DNA of 11,043 nt, taken from the NCBI GenBank assembly GCA_002751075.1, contig NAOQ01000486.1, positions 6,122-17,164 on the forward strand, read 5' to 3'. This document shows positions 1-7,650 of this stretch, piece by piece. Under the pieces are notes generated by a model. It worked only from the letters and a program-made list of their open reading frames with translations, made no database searches and had not been told where the DNA came from. This stretch comes from Ichthyophonus hoferi. Its lineage: Eukaryota > Opisthokonta > Ichthyosporea > Ichthyophonida > Ichthyophonidae. The number at the start of each line of letters is the position of its first letter. The first letter of the stretch is position 1. The position numbers and the translations under genes were made by a program.

Positions 1-65
1 CTCTACCCTACTATACTATACTATACCCTGCTATACTATATTCTACCCTACTATACTATACCGTG
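1..65. repeat. CTATA/ACTAT-type simple repeat with a 40-bp higher period
   Basis: The window opens with runs of the pentamer CTATA (ACTAT) broken by CCC and CCTG. A 19-bp stretch at 2-20 (TCTACCCTACTATACTATA) recurs exactly at 42-60, so a 40-bp unit overlies the pentamer. The repeat is cut by the window edge and its full length is unknown. No function is implied. Confidence 0.8.
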
Positions 66-434
66 CTACTATGTTTCTGTGGGTATACATTTAATTGGGT
101 AATTAACTGTGACAAATATAATGACTGCTTGCTATACAACAAATTTTATTAGAGCAACAAGATATTTCAAACACAAACGTGGATACTAAAAATAATTTTT
201 ATACTATAATTAATGTGCTAATGCATGCATAGAACTCCATGCTAATATAACAGCATTTGAAATTAAACCAATGAAAAATCTCTTCCCAATAGTTTTTATA
301 GTATTAAAATGTATTAACCATGTATTTATACGAAGAAAGAAGAAAATGCAAGGAAATTGCCTAGTTTCCAAGGACATATAATGCCCATATTAAGGTAGCT
401 CAAACTACCTACTGATTTTAATGAATTTTCATAG
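1..434 (+). other. Probable 3' part of an upstream Aurora-gene intron; no exon seen
   Basis: The first Aurora exon in the window starts with a split codon, so an upstream exon must exist. I find nothing resembling the preceding kinase segment (DFG and neighbours) in 1-434, so this is probably all intron. A 6-bp stem with a 6-nt loop, AGGTAG/CTACCT, lies at 393-410, about 25 bp before the acceptor AG at 433-434. Otherwise the stretch is plain AT-rich sequence after the opening simple repeat. Confidence 0.6.
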
Positions 435-507
435 GCGGAAAACTTACTGTGGCACCCTAGACTACATTCCACCCGAGATGATCAACCAGCAATACTACGG
501 CCACAAA
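435..507 (+). CDS. AURK: Aurora kinase exon: activation loop and PPE motif
   Basis: Acceptor AG is at 433-434 and donor GTTAGT at 508. The first base completes a split codon, probably Arg (xxG followed by CGG, giving the Aurora RR pair). Twenty-four full codons follow: RKTYCGTLDYIPPEM and then a stretch ending YYGHK. It ends in phase 0. A Tyr follows the activation-loop Thr, where metazoan Auroras have Leu. The exon is clearly richer in G+C than the flanking intron. Confidence 0.93.
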
Positions 508-3299
508 GTTAGTTTTTTGGATGTGTGATTTCACATAGATACTATTGGACCCCCCTACATATATGTACCCCTATATACCGATGTATAGTTACTAGTATCT
601 GGATGTGTGATTTTATATAGATACTATTGGACCCCCCTACATATATGTACCCCTATATACCGATGTATAGTTACTAGTATCTGGATGTGTGATTTTATAT
701 AGATACTATTGGACCCCCTTACATACGTGTACCCCTATATACCGATGCATAGTTACTAGTATGCGCACTTATCTATATTTCTCTTTATGCTTGGCCCATA
801 TACATATATGCATCTGATATCCTACTATACATACAAACATACTATCCTGTCATATATATGTCTTCTTTAAAACCAGTCTATGTAATGGTACCTATATACA
901 TTATATATGAAAATATCTTCTTAGAATCTAACTTGATTGTTTTCTTTTTCTTTCCCTTCCATTTATCCTATATAAGTGCACATTTGCAAATTATAATAAA
1001 TATTATATTTTATAAATATGTAATTATTAAATTATTAAAAAATCTAACAGTAAATAAAGAGATATAGAAGTATTGTATGGTAGTACAGTATACTTAGCTG
1101 TGTAATTAAGAATATGTATATGTATATACATATATATACATTACCGTGGCCCGTTGTTGTTGTAAGAGGCATATCTATTATCTCGATATTAGATCTTGTT
1201 GACTTGTAGGTTGACTTGGTTAGGAAATTAGGAAAAATAAAATAGCCGGTGGGAGTAAAGAATGGATAAATATATAGGGAAGTAGGGTAGATCTGAGAAG
1301 GTTGATTGGATGACTGGAGGTGGAAATGATAAAAACATTTGTAGATCAGATAATGGTTGTGGGGAAGGGGAATCGGATTAAAGTTATGTACGTGGTGTTC
1401 ATTGGGTCAAGGTCATACATACGACGTTCTGAATTTTGCTCTCACTTTTACGTGACATATAGCGAATGGTTAGCCCTGGCTAAAATGCCTTCTTTATTTA
1501 ACTTTTCTGACCTATCTGGATATATTTGTCTCGCTTATTGCCATTGACTCAACATTTATGTGTTCTCCTTCGTGACGTCATTCTATGACGTGTTTAGATA
1601 GATAACTGGGCACTGGGTGTACTATGTTACGAGTTGGTGGTGGGAGAGGCGCCATTCTATTGCGATGTGAGTACTTCTGATTGGTCCATATTTTTCTACT
1701 ATCCTTAGTGCCATTTTTACTGGCTTACATATTTTAATTCTATATATAGATATACACATATATTCGGTCTTGAATGGATGATTATTATATGGCTCATATT
1801 TGGCATGTCGTAATCAATCATTATTGTGGTGTACTATGGTTTAAAGCAAATGCATATGTTTCTATATACATGTACTTACTTACTTGCATTCCTACATATT
1901 CACCAACCAGAGTGATGACACGGGTGCTACCTTTAAGCGAATTTCCAATCTTGATTTACAATTTCCTGATGATATCTCCCCTCTGTGCAAAGACTTTATT
2001 GAAAAGGTTAGCTGTATTACATTATAACTATATTATACATACCCTACCTGGCCTAGTACCTAAACCCAGAATATACCATAGTTTCCGTTTATACCTATAC
2101 GGTTCTAGATCGGAATTACTATGTTTATTGTACGTTGCCGTGAAAGAAGTAAAACCCCTTAATCTACAACAACGGAGTGAGTTTCCAGTAGAACACGTTA
2201 CAGCTTTAACTTCTTTTTACCTATTGATAATTATTCAGATCGGTTAGATTAAGATACAGATTTGATAAGATAAGTAGAATATATTCCATCAGATACTAAT
2301 TTTATTTTCAATAATTTCTTAATTTACTCTTTGGTGTTTTTTGTTCAATGTTTATGACTTTGTTTTAATTATCCAATTGCCGCATTAAATTATAAAATTG
2401 GTTGTACTCATTGGTTGGTTAAGGTATAATTTTTGTGTCTAGTGGTGATTTGAAGCATTTAACATGGAGATGGTGCTCTTGGATATGTCAATTGTGAAAC
2501 TGTATCTATAGGTGTAGTGTGGATTTTATATATGAGTGGGTAATATGCACCATGCATATTGATAATACCATGTATAGATTATGGTCAATACGTATTAATC
2601 ATATAATTTTATTATATTATAAAATAATAGTAAACCAGAGGCTATCAAATAGCTTTATTAAAATTTAGATATAAGCAAGAGATAATATAATTTTAAATTT
2701 TTGTATTACAAATATTCATACCAATACCATTGTATATTTAAAATAATGTAGTGTGTATTTGATATATTATTGGACAAACACGCAGTACGCACCCCACACT
2801 AATCGATGTGTGGTTTGTTTAGGTATGGCATATATATGTGTGGCGGGGGTATGCAGTGAAGGGCTGTGCAGATAATGGCCTGGAACATGTACTATTATAA
2901 TATATACATATGTAATAACATCGACCAATAACATGCAGTTATTAAAAGTGGATCCAAAGGAAAGATATAGTCTTCGTCAAGTATTGGATCATGAATGGAT
3001 AGGTAAATCTCCTCTCTTACGTGTATCGCTGTCATATTTTTCTGCTGAATCAATAGGATTTTTCTATGTGTAATAAGGCATACATACATATATATACCTA
3101 ACTGTATCTATACGTATACACCTCAAGTATGATAACCCTGACTAACGCGAATTAGACATAATTGCATATCTTATGTCATTTATATCTACTTAATAACTAC
3201 AGTATCAAGTGTGTGATCAATGCTAACCCCATCACCTCAGTAAACCATGCAGGTGTAGACGGTAAACCACCATCACCTTACCCTCCCGAAAAAGACTAA
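435..3299 (+). CDS. AURK: Aurora-family serine/threonine protein kinase, C-terminal part (5 exons, 5' end outside window)
   Basis: Aurora kinases phosphorylate Ser/Thr on chromosome, kinetochore and spindle substrates during cell division. I read five exons: 435-507, 1598-1666, 1911-2006, 2939-3002 and 3241-3299. All junctions are GT-AG and the phases agree (2 in; 0, 0, 0, then 1). They give about 119 residues. The activation loop reads RKTYCGTLDYIPPEM; CGT-x-DY-x-PPE is the Aurora signature, whereas PKA-like kinases have CGTPEY and APE. IDNWALGVLCYEL follows (DxWxxG, helix F), then FKRISNLDLQFP and LLKVDPKERYSL with the subdomain XI Arg, then DHEW. The tail VNHAGVDGKPP leads to TAA. The Thr matching the human Aurora A T288 autophosphorylation site is present (codon 442-444). 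The N-lobe, catalytic HRD and DFG are not in the window. Which Aurora paralogue this is, and the species, cannot be told. Exon calls are inferred from homology and splice consensus, not from transcripts. Confidence 0.92.
508..1597 (+). other. Aurora intron, 1090 bp
   Basis: Donor is GTTAGT and acceptor GTTTAG. It contains the 82-bp minisatellite, TA-rich simple sequence around 1111-1140, and a less AT-rich, purine-leaning stretch at about 1140-1400. Near the acceptor it carries TGACGTCA (1573-1580) and TGACGTG (1586-1592), which look like CRE/ATF-type sites but may be chance. I find no kinase-like peptide in the open frames at 858-1067 or 1320-1547. Confidence 0.85.
519..762. repeat. Intronic minisatellite, three 82-bp units
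   Basis: Units start at 519, 601 and 683, each with GGATGTGTGATTT. The first two are almost identical; the third differs at a few positions (for example CATACGTGTA for CATATATGTA). In the first two units an 8-bp inverted repeat, AGATACTA and TAGTATCT, bounds a loop holding a run of C, the palindrome TACATATATGTA and CCCCTATATACC. The third unit ends in ATG instead of the last bases of that arm. The array lies near the 5' end of the 1090-bp Aurora intron, 11 bp after the donor. Low divergence suggests recent expansion or homogenisation. Confidence 0.93.
1598..1666 (+). CDS. AURK: Aurora kinase exon: helix F (DxWxxG) region
   Basis: Acceptor AG is at 1596-1597 (GTTTAG) and donor GTGAGT at 1667. 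The 23 codons read IDNWALGVLCYEL, then VVGEAPFYCD. This aligns with the Aurora segment VDLWSLGVLCYEFLVGxPPF. Asp and Trp of DxW and the following Gly are intact. Phase is 0 on both sides, so it follows the previous exon directly (GHK then IDNW). Confidence 0.93.
1667..1910 (+). other. Aurora intron, 244 bp
   Basis: The donor GTGAGT matches the consensus and the acceptor is AACCAG. The intron is AT-rich with TATATAGATATACACATATA-type sequence near 1740-1760. An open frame across 1774-2247 runs through this intron, the next exon in a different frame, and part of the next intron. It is a shadow and not a gene. Confidence 0.85.
1911..2006 (+). CDS. AURK: Aurora kinase exon: helix G to H region (FKRI..DLQFP..FIEK)
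   Basis: Acceptor AG is at 1909-1910 (AACCAG) and donor GTTAGC at 2007. The 32 codons start SDDTGATFKRI, continue SNLDLQFPDDIS and end KDFIEK. FKRI..LDLQFP matches the Aurora block TYRRI..VDLKFP, and the end matches DLI.KLL continued in the next exon. Phase is 0 at both ends. The SDDTGA stretch makes the segment before FKRI about two residues longer than in human Auroras. Confidence 0.92.
2007..2938 (+). other. Aurora intron, 932 bp
   Basis: Donor is GTTAGC and acceptor ATGCAG. Most is AT-rich. Two patches are less so: about 2100-2200 and 2770-2880. In the second, CCACAC (2794-2799) and GTGTGG (2808-2813) form a perfect 6-bp stem with an 8-nt loop, followed by a G-rich run near 2841-2870. 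I recognise no small RNA in either patch. Confidence 0.85.
2939..3002 (+). CDS. AURK: Aurora kinase exon: subdomain XI (DPKERYSL..DHEW)
   Basis: Acceptor AG is at 2937-2938 (ATGCAG) and donor GTAAAT at 3003. The 21 codons LLKVDPKERYSL and RQVLDHEWI are followed by one extra base, G3002. This is the conserved kinase subdomain XI; Aurora proteins typically read LLxxxPxxRxxLxxVxxHPW. Glu replaces the usual Pro of HPW. The exon leaves phase 1, which decides how the next exon must start. Confidence 0.92.
3003..3240 (+). other. Aurora intron, 238 bp
   Basis: Donor is GTAAAT and acceptor ACCTCAG. The acceptor is set by phase: only the AG at 3239-3240 followed by TA gives Val and an open frame to the stop. 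The later AG at 3251-3252 would give an early stop. Sequence is otherwise AT-rich with TATACATA runs near 3080-3120. Confidence 0.85.
3241..3299 (+). CDS. AURK: Aurora kinase last exon, C-terminal tail and stop
   Basis: Acceptor AG is at 3239-3240 (ACCTCAG). TA at 3241-3242 joins G3002 to make a Val codon, giving HEWIV, as in fungal and plant Auroras (HPWIV). The tail reads NHAGVDGKPP then SPYPPEKD and stops at TAA 3297-3299. No AATAAA occurs until 3828, so the 3' UTR would be over 500 nt. A weak internal donor (G then GTAAAC at 3262) could skip the SPYPPEKD tail in another isoform. The exon start is well supported; the end is less certain. Confidence 0.75.
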
Positions 3300-3538
3300 G
3301 TTGAAGAAAAGAACAAAGAACAGTGCCACTAGCTGACCAGTCCAAATGACAGCTCCATATGTCTATATGTATTATATGTATATGTTGCAAACTGGTTTCT
3401 ATTTTGCAACAATACATTGTTGGCCTTGTTGATTTGTCGGAAACGTCAAGAAATGAAAAACTATGCTTTAAAGAGTATCTTGTAGGCTAATACATGTCTT
3501 TTACCATTTATTGTCTATTATTAACATATCAGCTAAGA

Positions 3539-3600
3539 TGCCTTTGTTTTCTTTTTTTTTCTTTTTTTTCTTTTTTTCCTATTTTTTTTTTGTTTTGGAC
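3539..3600. repeat. Long T-rich (polypyrimidine) tract
   Basis: Runs of 7-10 T separated by single C or A fill most of this stretch on the + strand. It may be a simple repeat. It also sits where a strong splice-acceptor tract for 3622 (CTTTTAG) or a later AG would be expected, which adds a little weight to the downstream candidate exon. Confidence 0.7.
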
Positions 3601-3700
3601 TTTTTCGTTCATATCTTTTAGTATGATTTTGAGTGGACAGATACGATTTTTTCTTAAATTGATTGTGGACTACGTCTATGTATTGTACGTTTCTATGAAG

Positions 3701-3765
3701 ATGATTATGAGGCTGGGCTGGGACAGACCGCCAATGAAACTACAGCAATGGATCTTGCTAAGTAG
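3701..3765 (+). CDS. Candidate alternative terminal exon (DDYEAGLGQTANET.. stop)
   Basis: After an AG at 3699-3700 the frame reads (G)AT-GAT-TAT-GAG and gives DDYEAGLGQTANET, then TAMDLAK and TAG (3763-3765). More than half of the codons begin with G and the stretch is much less AT-rich than its surroundings, as in a true exon. It needs one base from an upstream exon, which is what the exon ending at 3002 supplies (G), as would the weak donor at 3262. A long T-rich tract lies upstream (3539-3600) and AATAAA comes 63 bp after the stop. Against it: the AG has a poor pyrimidine tract right next to it, and a second frame (3494-3778) is also open here. It could be an Aurora isoform tail, the end of another gene, or chance. 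I recognise no homologue. Confidence 0.3.
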
Positions 3766-3827
3766 TTTATGTGAATGATACTGTATAGCTTGTCTTGGTG
3801 GCAAGGAGTATTAGGAATTGTATGTAT

Positions 3828-3833
3828 AATAAA
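3828..3833 (+). terminator. Candidate polyadenylation signal AATAAA
   Basis: This is the first AATAAA downstream of the Aurora stop at 3299. It lies 63 bp after the candidate alternative stop at 3765. A GT/T-rich stretch follows (about 3856-3875), as is usual downstream of cleavage sites. In AT-rich DNA this hexamer is common by chance, so the position is suggestive only. Confidence 0.35.
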
Positions 3834-5431
3834 TACTGGTACGAAGGAAAAAAATCTGTGATTTTGTTGATTCTATCTATGAACTAATGACAGGATATAG
3901 ACTTGAAAATATATGTACCCATGTTGATTTTATAACTAAAATCATTTGTTTAAATGGCTTTATATTTTGTTGTTTGTGTAATATATATTAGTTTGTTTAC
4001 TCCGCCTTTTAATATAAAATATAATATCAACTGTAAATAGTTATAATCTAAGAACCATATTGCATATGGAAAAATGTGATATGCTAAACAGCTGAACTAA
4101 ATAAAAAACGGACTTTTATACGGTTTATATATAAATGAACCAAACAATGATACGACCATCTTTATAGATTCATTCATTTTCTTTCTTCATTCTATTTCAG
4201 TCGAAAATGTGTATTATTACAAAACTTTATTTTTATTTTTTAAGTAAATAGGTATAGGCCTTCTTTGGGATGGTATAATGCCACTTGATAGATGATGATT
4301 AATATTGGTATGGACACTGTATTTATGCTATTTGGCTCTTTTAAGATTTAAATTTTGAAATAAAGGAGCTAATAGAACCTCATTATAATTATAACGAAAT
4401 CGGTAACCGGTCTCGTTGCTACACCTTGCTCTTAGGCCATTTTATATACTACAATTTTGGAGAAACCCTAATTGCTGTTGCAATATTATAGTGATATTGC
4501 TAGAGGATGAAGAAAGAGAAATCACACTGTGCTGTACATTCAACACGAGGAGGTCCTGACTCTTATCAATTTTATGAAACTTTTTTGTTTTCGTTTGGGA
4601 ATTGACAGAACTATCTCCAGCTATGTTACATTTTGATAAAAGATCCTGTTTTTATTAGTCTTCCGTCATAGTAAAAAAAAAAAAAACCCCCCTTGGGTGT
4701 AATCAACACCTGACGTGTATAACTAGCTGGCAGACAGAAATCCCGTGTATTGTAAATATATGGTCTTCTTGATGTTGTAATACCCAGACTGAAAATATAT
4801 TGGTGGCAACTACGAGAAAGCAGAACATGCGAATAGGATACAAGCAGTAAAACATACTTGTGTTTCAGCAAATAAATTCAATGATAGATGGTACCATGCA
4901 TTCCCTGGGTGAGATGATCAGAAGGCAATTTTAATTGTATAAATTTTTAGTGCATGGAATGTGATCATAATCCACGATCCAATTGATCTCAACAATCTAG
5001 ATCGTATGTACATATTTTACATACAGGGTAACCACCTGTTCCACCAGATTGACCTTTGAAAATGTTCCACAGTATGAAGTAATGCTCCACAATCTTACTG
5101 GTTTTTGATGGTAGTAGTAATATTAATAGCTAATATGATTGATTAATTCATGAATAGCTGTTAAATAGAATATTTAAATGACTATTAAAATAATAACCAC
5201 TACATTAACTAGCTAACTTCTAATTATTCAGAGATTAATTCATAATTTGTGGTCTACGTATTATTAAATACATGGCAAATGATTGGTAAAAGCAATTAGT
5301 TGATGGCTATTTATTCAATTATGGTTTTTAAATAGACTATAGATTCAGAAAGGCCAATCAAAGGGAATACTAAGAAGTTGTAAGTGAAGGTTTTTACATA
5401 TGTTGGGTAGACGTTCCCCACTATTTAACAT
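3834..5431. other. AT-rich non-coding stretch, no recognisable gene
   Basis: I find no protein or RNA gene here. There is a good-looking acceptor (pyrimidine-rich 4165-4198, then CAG at 4198-4200), but what follows is only a short low-complexity frame. Open frames without a start at about 4341-4487 and 3836-3990 have lengths expected by chance at this base composition. A run of 14 A followed by 6 C lies at 4673-4692. CATGCATTCC near 4896 and GCATGGAATG near 4953 form a loose inverted pair. Confidence 0.6.
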
Positions 5432-5625
5432 TAGATGGTATATTGACAATGCTTTCATGGCATATACTGTAGCTTGCTATAGCTGGAAGCCCTGTTCATA
5501 TATTATTTAATTTTATTCCGAGTTTATTGTTAGCGTTGTTTCAATCGTAGTAATCTACAAACTAAAATTTGCAATCTTTCCAATCCAGAACCTCACGCTG
5601 TTGCTCAAGGAATATAGAAACTTTG
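5432..5625 (-). repeat. Solitary inverted copy of the 194-bp array core
   Basis: Read on the minus strand, this stretch matches the core of the tandem array downstream. It has the CTATATTCC then GAGCAACAGCGTGAGG block, TTTGTAGATTACTACG, AAACAACGCTAAC, and GCTATAGCAAGCT through ATGAAAGCATTG to ACCATCTA. Similarity stops sharply at both ends: the roughly 265-bp inter-core part of the array unit is absent on either side. That identifies the core as a discrete unit. The first 35 bp (5591-5625) are identical to 6732-6766; the remainder is clearly more diverged. Confidence 0.85.
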
Positions 5626-6388
5626 AGAGAGGGACTTTTCACTTATTTTTTTATTATTTTCTCTGATTATTCAAAGTATTGTCAGTTTTTATAGTTAATA
5701 TAGGTGTATATTTGTTGTATATGTAAATATAAGTTTAGCACTTGGAAGTCCGGTTTGGTTGGATTCCTGTTCTAGAAATTACAAATCATGAATACTTTGA
5801 AAGGATAAGTTATATTTAATTGTCTTTTAATATATTAATATTTTAATCTCTTAGTAAATACGTTACAGTGTATAAGGTTCAATCGTTTTTACCCTTGCAT
5901 TACAATGCAATGCAGTACAATTTAAAATAATTATGAGAAAATGCGAGTCTTTCCTTTTTCATGCATATCTGCACTTGTAATCATTAACACCTTCGTAGAG
6001 CGTAATCCTTTAAACTCTCGCCGATATAATTCAAAAATAGCTGTTTCATGCTTGTAATGGCAATTTTATATTTATGCTGTGAATTGGCTTTGTCGAAAAT
6101 AATATAACTCATCCCTGTGCATAAATGGAAAACAGGTATGCCAAAATCAAATTTTTAATTATTAAGCATATCCGTAGACGTTTAGGCGTAAACCCATAAA
6201 TAAATACTCTTATTAATCCAATTGTCCTTTTTTTTTGTCTTTTTCTAACCTTATTACATATACGTCACGTACGTACACAACAATATTATAATACTACTAT
6301 CACATAAACTAGTTTAATTTTATGAGTGACTGCAAATATTTTTGGTAAGGAAGCGTATTGATCAATTAAATAGGGGAATGCTTACTCA
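5626..6388. other. Spacer between inverted core and tandem array, no gene seen
   Basis: This is AT-rich sequence with no coding-like or RNA-like pattern I recognise. TTGCAT and ATGCAA near 5895-5912 form a short hairpin. CGTCACGTACGTAC at about 6264-6277 is a short alternating patch. It does not resemble the inter-core part of the array. Confidence 0.6.
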
Positions 6389-6470
6389 CGCAATAATAAA
6401 ATAACGGGGCTGCTGCTAATTATGGAAACTATAGTACAAGCCTTGAAAACATTGCTAATGTCCTATCTAT
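6389..6470 (+). repeat. Array core, first copy, 5'-truncated
   Basis: This carries only the last 80 bp or so of the core, from ATAATAAAATAACGGGGCTGCTG-like sequence to CCTATCTA. The GAGCAACAGCGTG and GATTACTAC blocks are missing, so the left edge of the array falls inside the core. The hairpin stem seen in other copies is largely lost here. Confidence 0.75.
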
Positions 6471-6731
6471 TTATCTACTACACTATTGGTTATACTGCAT
6501 ATACATATATATTGCATATTATATCTTATTATAATACAACTTTGAATTGCTATTAGTGTATTTTAAAAAAGTTTGTTTTATTCATCATTATGGCAAAGTT
6601 ATTAATTAAAAAAAATAGATAAAGGAAAAAAAGGTGTGAGTGGTATTGAGGTGTAGTTGAGTAACATGCACCCTTATAAGATCCAAGAGAGGTATAAATA
6701 GCTAACCAATATATATCTATATCCATCCATC

Positions 6732-6925
6732 CAAAGTTTCTATATTCCTTGAGCAACAGCGTGAGGCTGAGAAAAAACAATCGAAAGTTTGAGTTTTTAG
6801 ATTACTAAGATCGAAACAACACTAACGATAAGCCCATAAAATAAAATCACATAATATAATAACGCGACTGTTAATTATGGCAACCTATAGTATAAGCCTT
6901 GAAAGCATTGCCAATGTGTCATCTA
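6732..6925 (+). repeat. Array core, second copy
   Basis: This is a full 194-bp core. Its first 35 bp (6732-6766) equal the reverse complement of 5591-5625. The conserved hairpin lies at 6878-6913. Other blocks: GAGCAACAGCGTGAGG, TTAGATTACTAAGATCGAAA, CACTAACGATAAGC and ACATAATATAATAACG. Confidence 0.88.
6878..6913 (+). other. Conserved hairpin in array unit 2
   Basis: TGGCAA (6878-6883) pairs with TTGCCA (6908-6913) around a 24-nt loop holding CTATAGTATAAGCC. Matching stems occur at 7331-7368 (TTGGTAAG with CTTGCCAA) and 7799-7828 (TGGCAA plus GCT with AGC plus TTGCCA, with one bulged A). The change C to T in copy 3 keeps pairing as G-T. Whether it folds in RNA is unknown. Confidence 0.5.
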
Positions 6926-7186
6926 CCAATTTACAACATAATCAACATTATTGGTTATGCTGCATATATATATATATTGTATATTGTATCTTATTATAAT
7001 GTTACTTTGCATTGTTATGAGTGTATTTTGAAAGGCATGTGTTTAATTTATCAATACTGCAAAGTTATTAATGAAAAACAAAAGAAGAAGAAAAAATGTG
7101 ATAGTAAAGTTTAATGGGATAATATGCATTATTTCAACATACAATAGAGAAGTAGCTAACCGCTATATACGTATATCTATTTATTT

Positions 7187-7379
7187 AAGGCCTCTATATC
7201 TCCTGCTCAACGACACGCCGTTGCTCAGGAATGATCGAAAGCGTTAGTTTGTAGATTACTACGGTCCAAACGGCACTGACGATAAACCTATGGAATGAAA
7301 TCACATAATATAATAATGGGGCTGCTAACTTTGGTAAGCTATAGTATAAGCCATGAAAGCCTTGCCAATGTGCCATCTA
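7187..7379 (+). repeat. Array core, third copy, with internal micro-inversion
   Basis: This 193-bp core matches the others from GTTAGTTTGTAGATTACTAC to GCCATCTA. In 7201-7230 the conserved GAGCAACxGCGTG block is present only on the opposite strand (CACGCCGTTGCTC). The segment is bounded by TCCT and AGGA and is itself an imperfect palindrome. The hairpin at 7331-7368 has an 8-bp stem including one G-T pair. Confidence 0.88.
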
Positions 7380-7541
7380 TTTATCTACAACACTACTAGT
7401 TATACTGCATATATATGTATATATTATATTATATCTTATTGTAATACTACTTTGTATTGCTATGAGTGTATTATGAAAGAGATGTGTTTTATTCATCAAT
7501 ACTGCAAAGTTATTAATAAAAAATATATTTCAAAAAAATAG
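7353..7541 (+). CDS. Small open frame in array unit 3 (62 codons), doubtful
   Basis: It starts ATG with MKALPMCHL and carries a Tyr/Cys/Ile-rich stretch, then CYECI and QYCKVIN, and ends in a Lys-rich tail. The frame crosses from the core into the inter-core part. A related frame in unit 2 (6899-7114) keeps MKALPMCHL, CYECI and QYCKVIN but starts at TTG and differs by an in-frame 9-bp indel. Units 1 and 4 carry in-frame stops. No known family or signal is recognised. Persistence in only two of four units, with many amino-acid changes, makes chance the likelier explanation. Confidence 0.12.
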   Translation: MKALPMCHLFIYNTTSYTAYICIYYIISYCNTTLYCYECIMKEMCFIHQYCKVINKKYISKK

Positions 7542-7650
7542 ATAGAAGAAAAAATTGAGTAATATTAAGGTCTAATGGGATAATATATGTCATTTTATGA
7601 TCCAAAAGAGGACTACATAGCTAACCAATACATATTTATATCTATCTATC

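Noticed and set aside
1320-1547. 75-codon open frame in the first complete Aurora intron
   Set aside because: No kinase similarity, and the exon that continues the kinase starts at 1598. Its length is unremarkable for chance.
1774-2247. 157-codon open frame across an Aurora intron, exon and next intron
   Set aside because: The kinase peptide is in a different frame with matching splice sites, so this frame is a shadow.
3494-3778. 94-codon open frame through the T-rich tract
   Set aside because: Its Phe/Ser-rich start comes from the T tract. The overlapping frame at 3701-3765 has more coding-like codons.
4201-4241. Possible short exon after a strong acceptor-like CAG
   Set aside because: Only a low-complexity peptide follows and no compatible exon was found on either side.
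4626-4871. Minus-strand 81-codon open frame
   Set aside because: It includes a Phe run from the A14 tract and shows no recognisable domain or exon context.
5349-5379. Possible 31-bp micro-exon between ATTCAG and GTAAGT
   Set aside because: Both splice signals look fair, but there are no partner exons and no known peptide.
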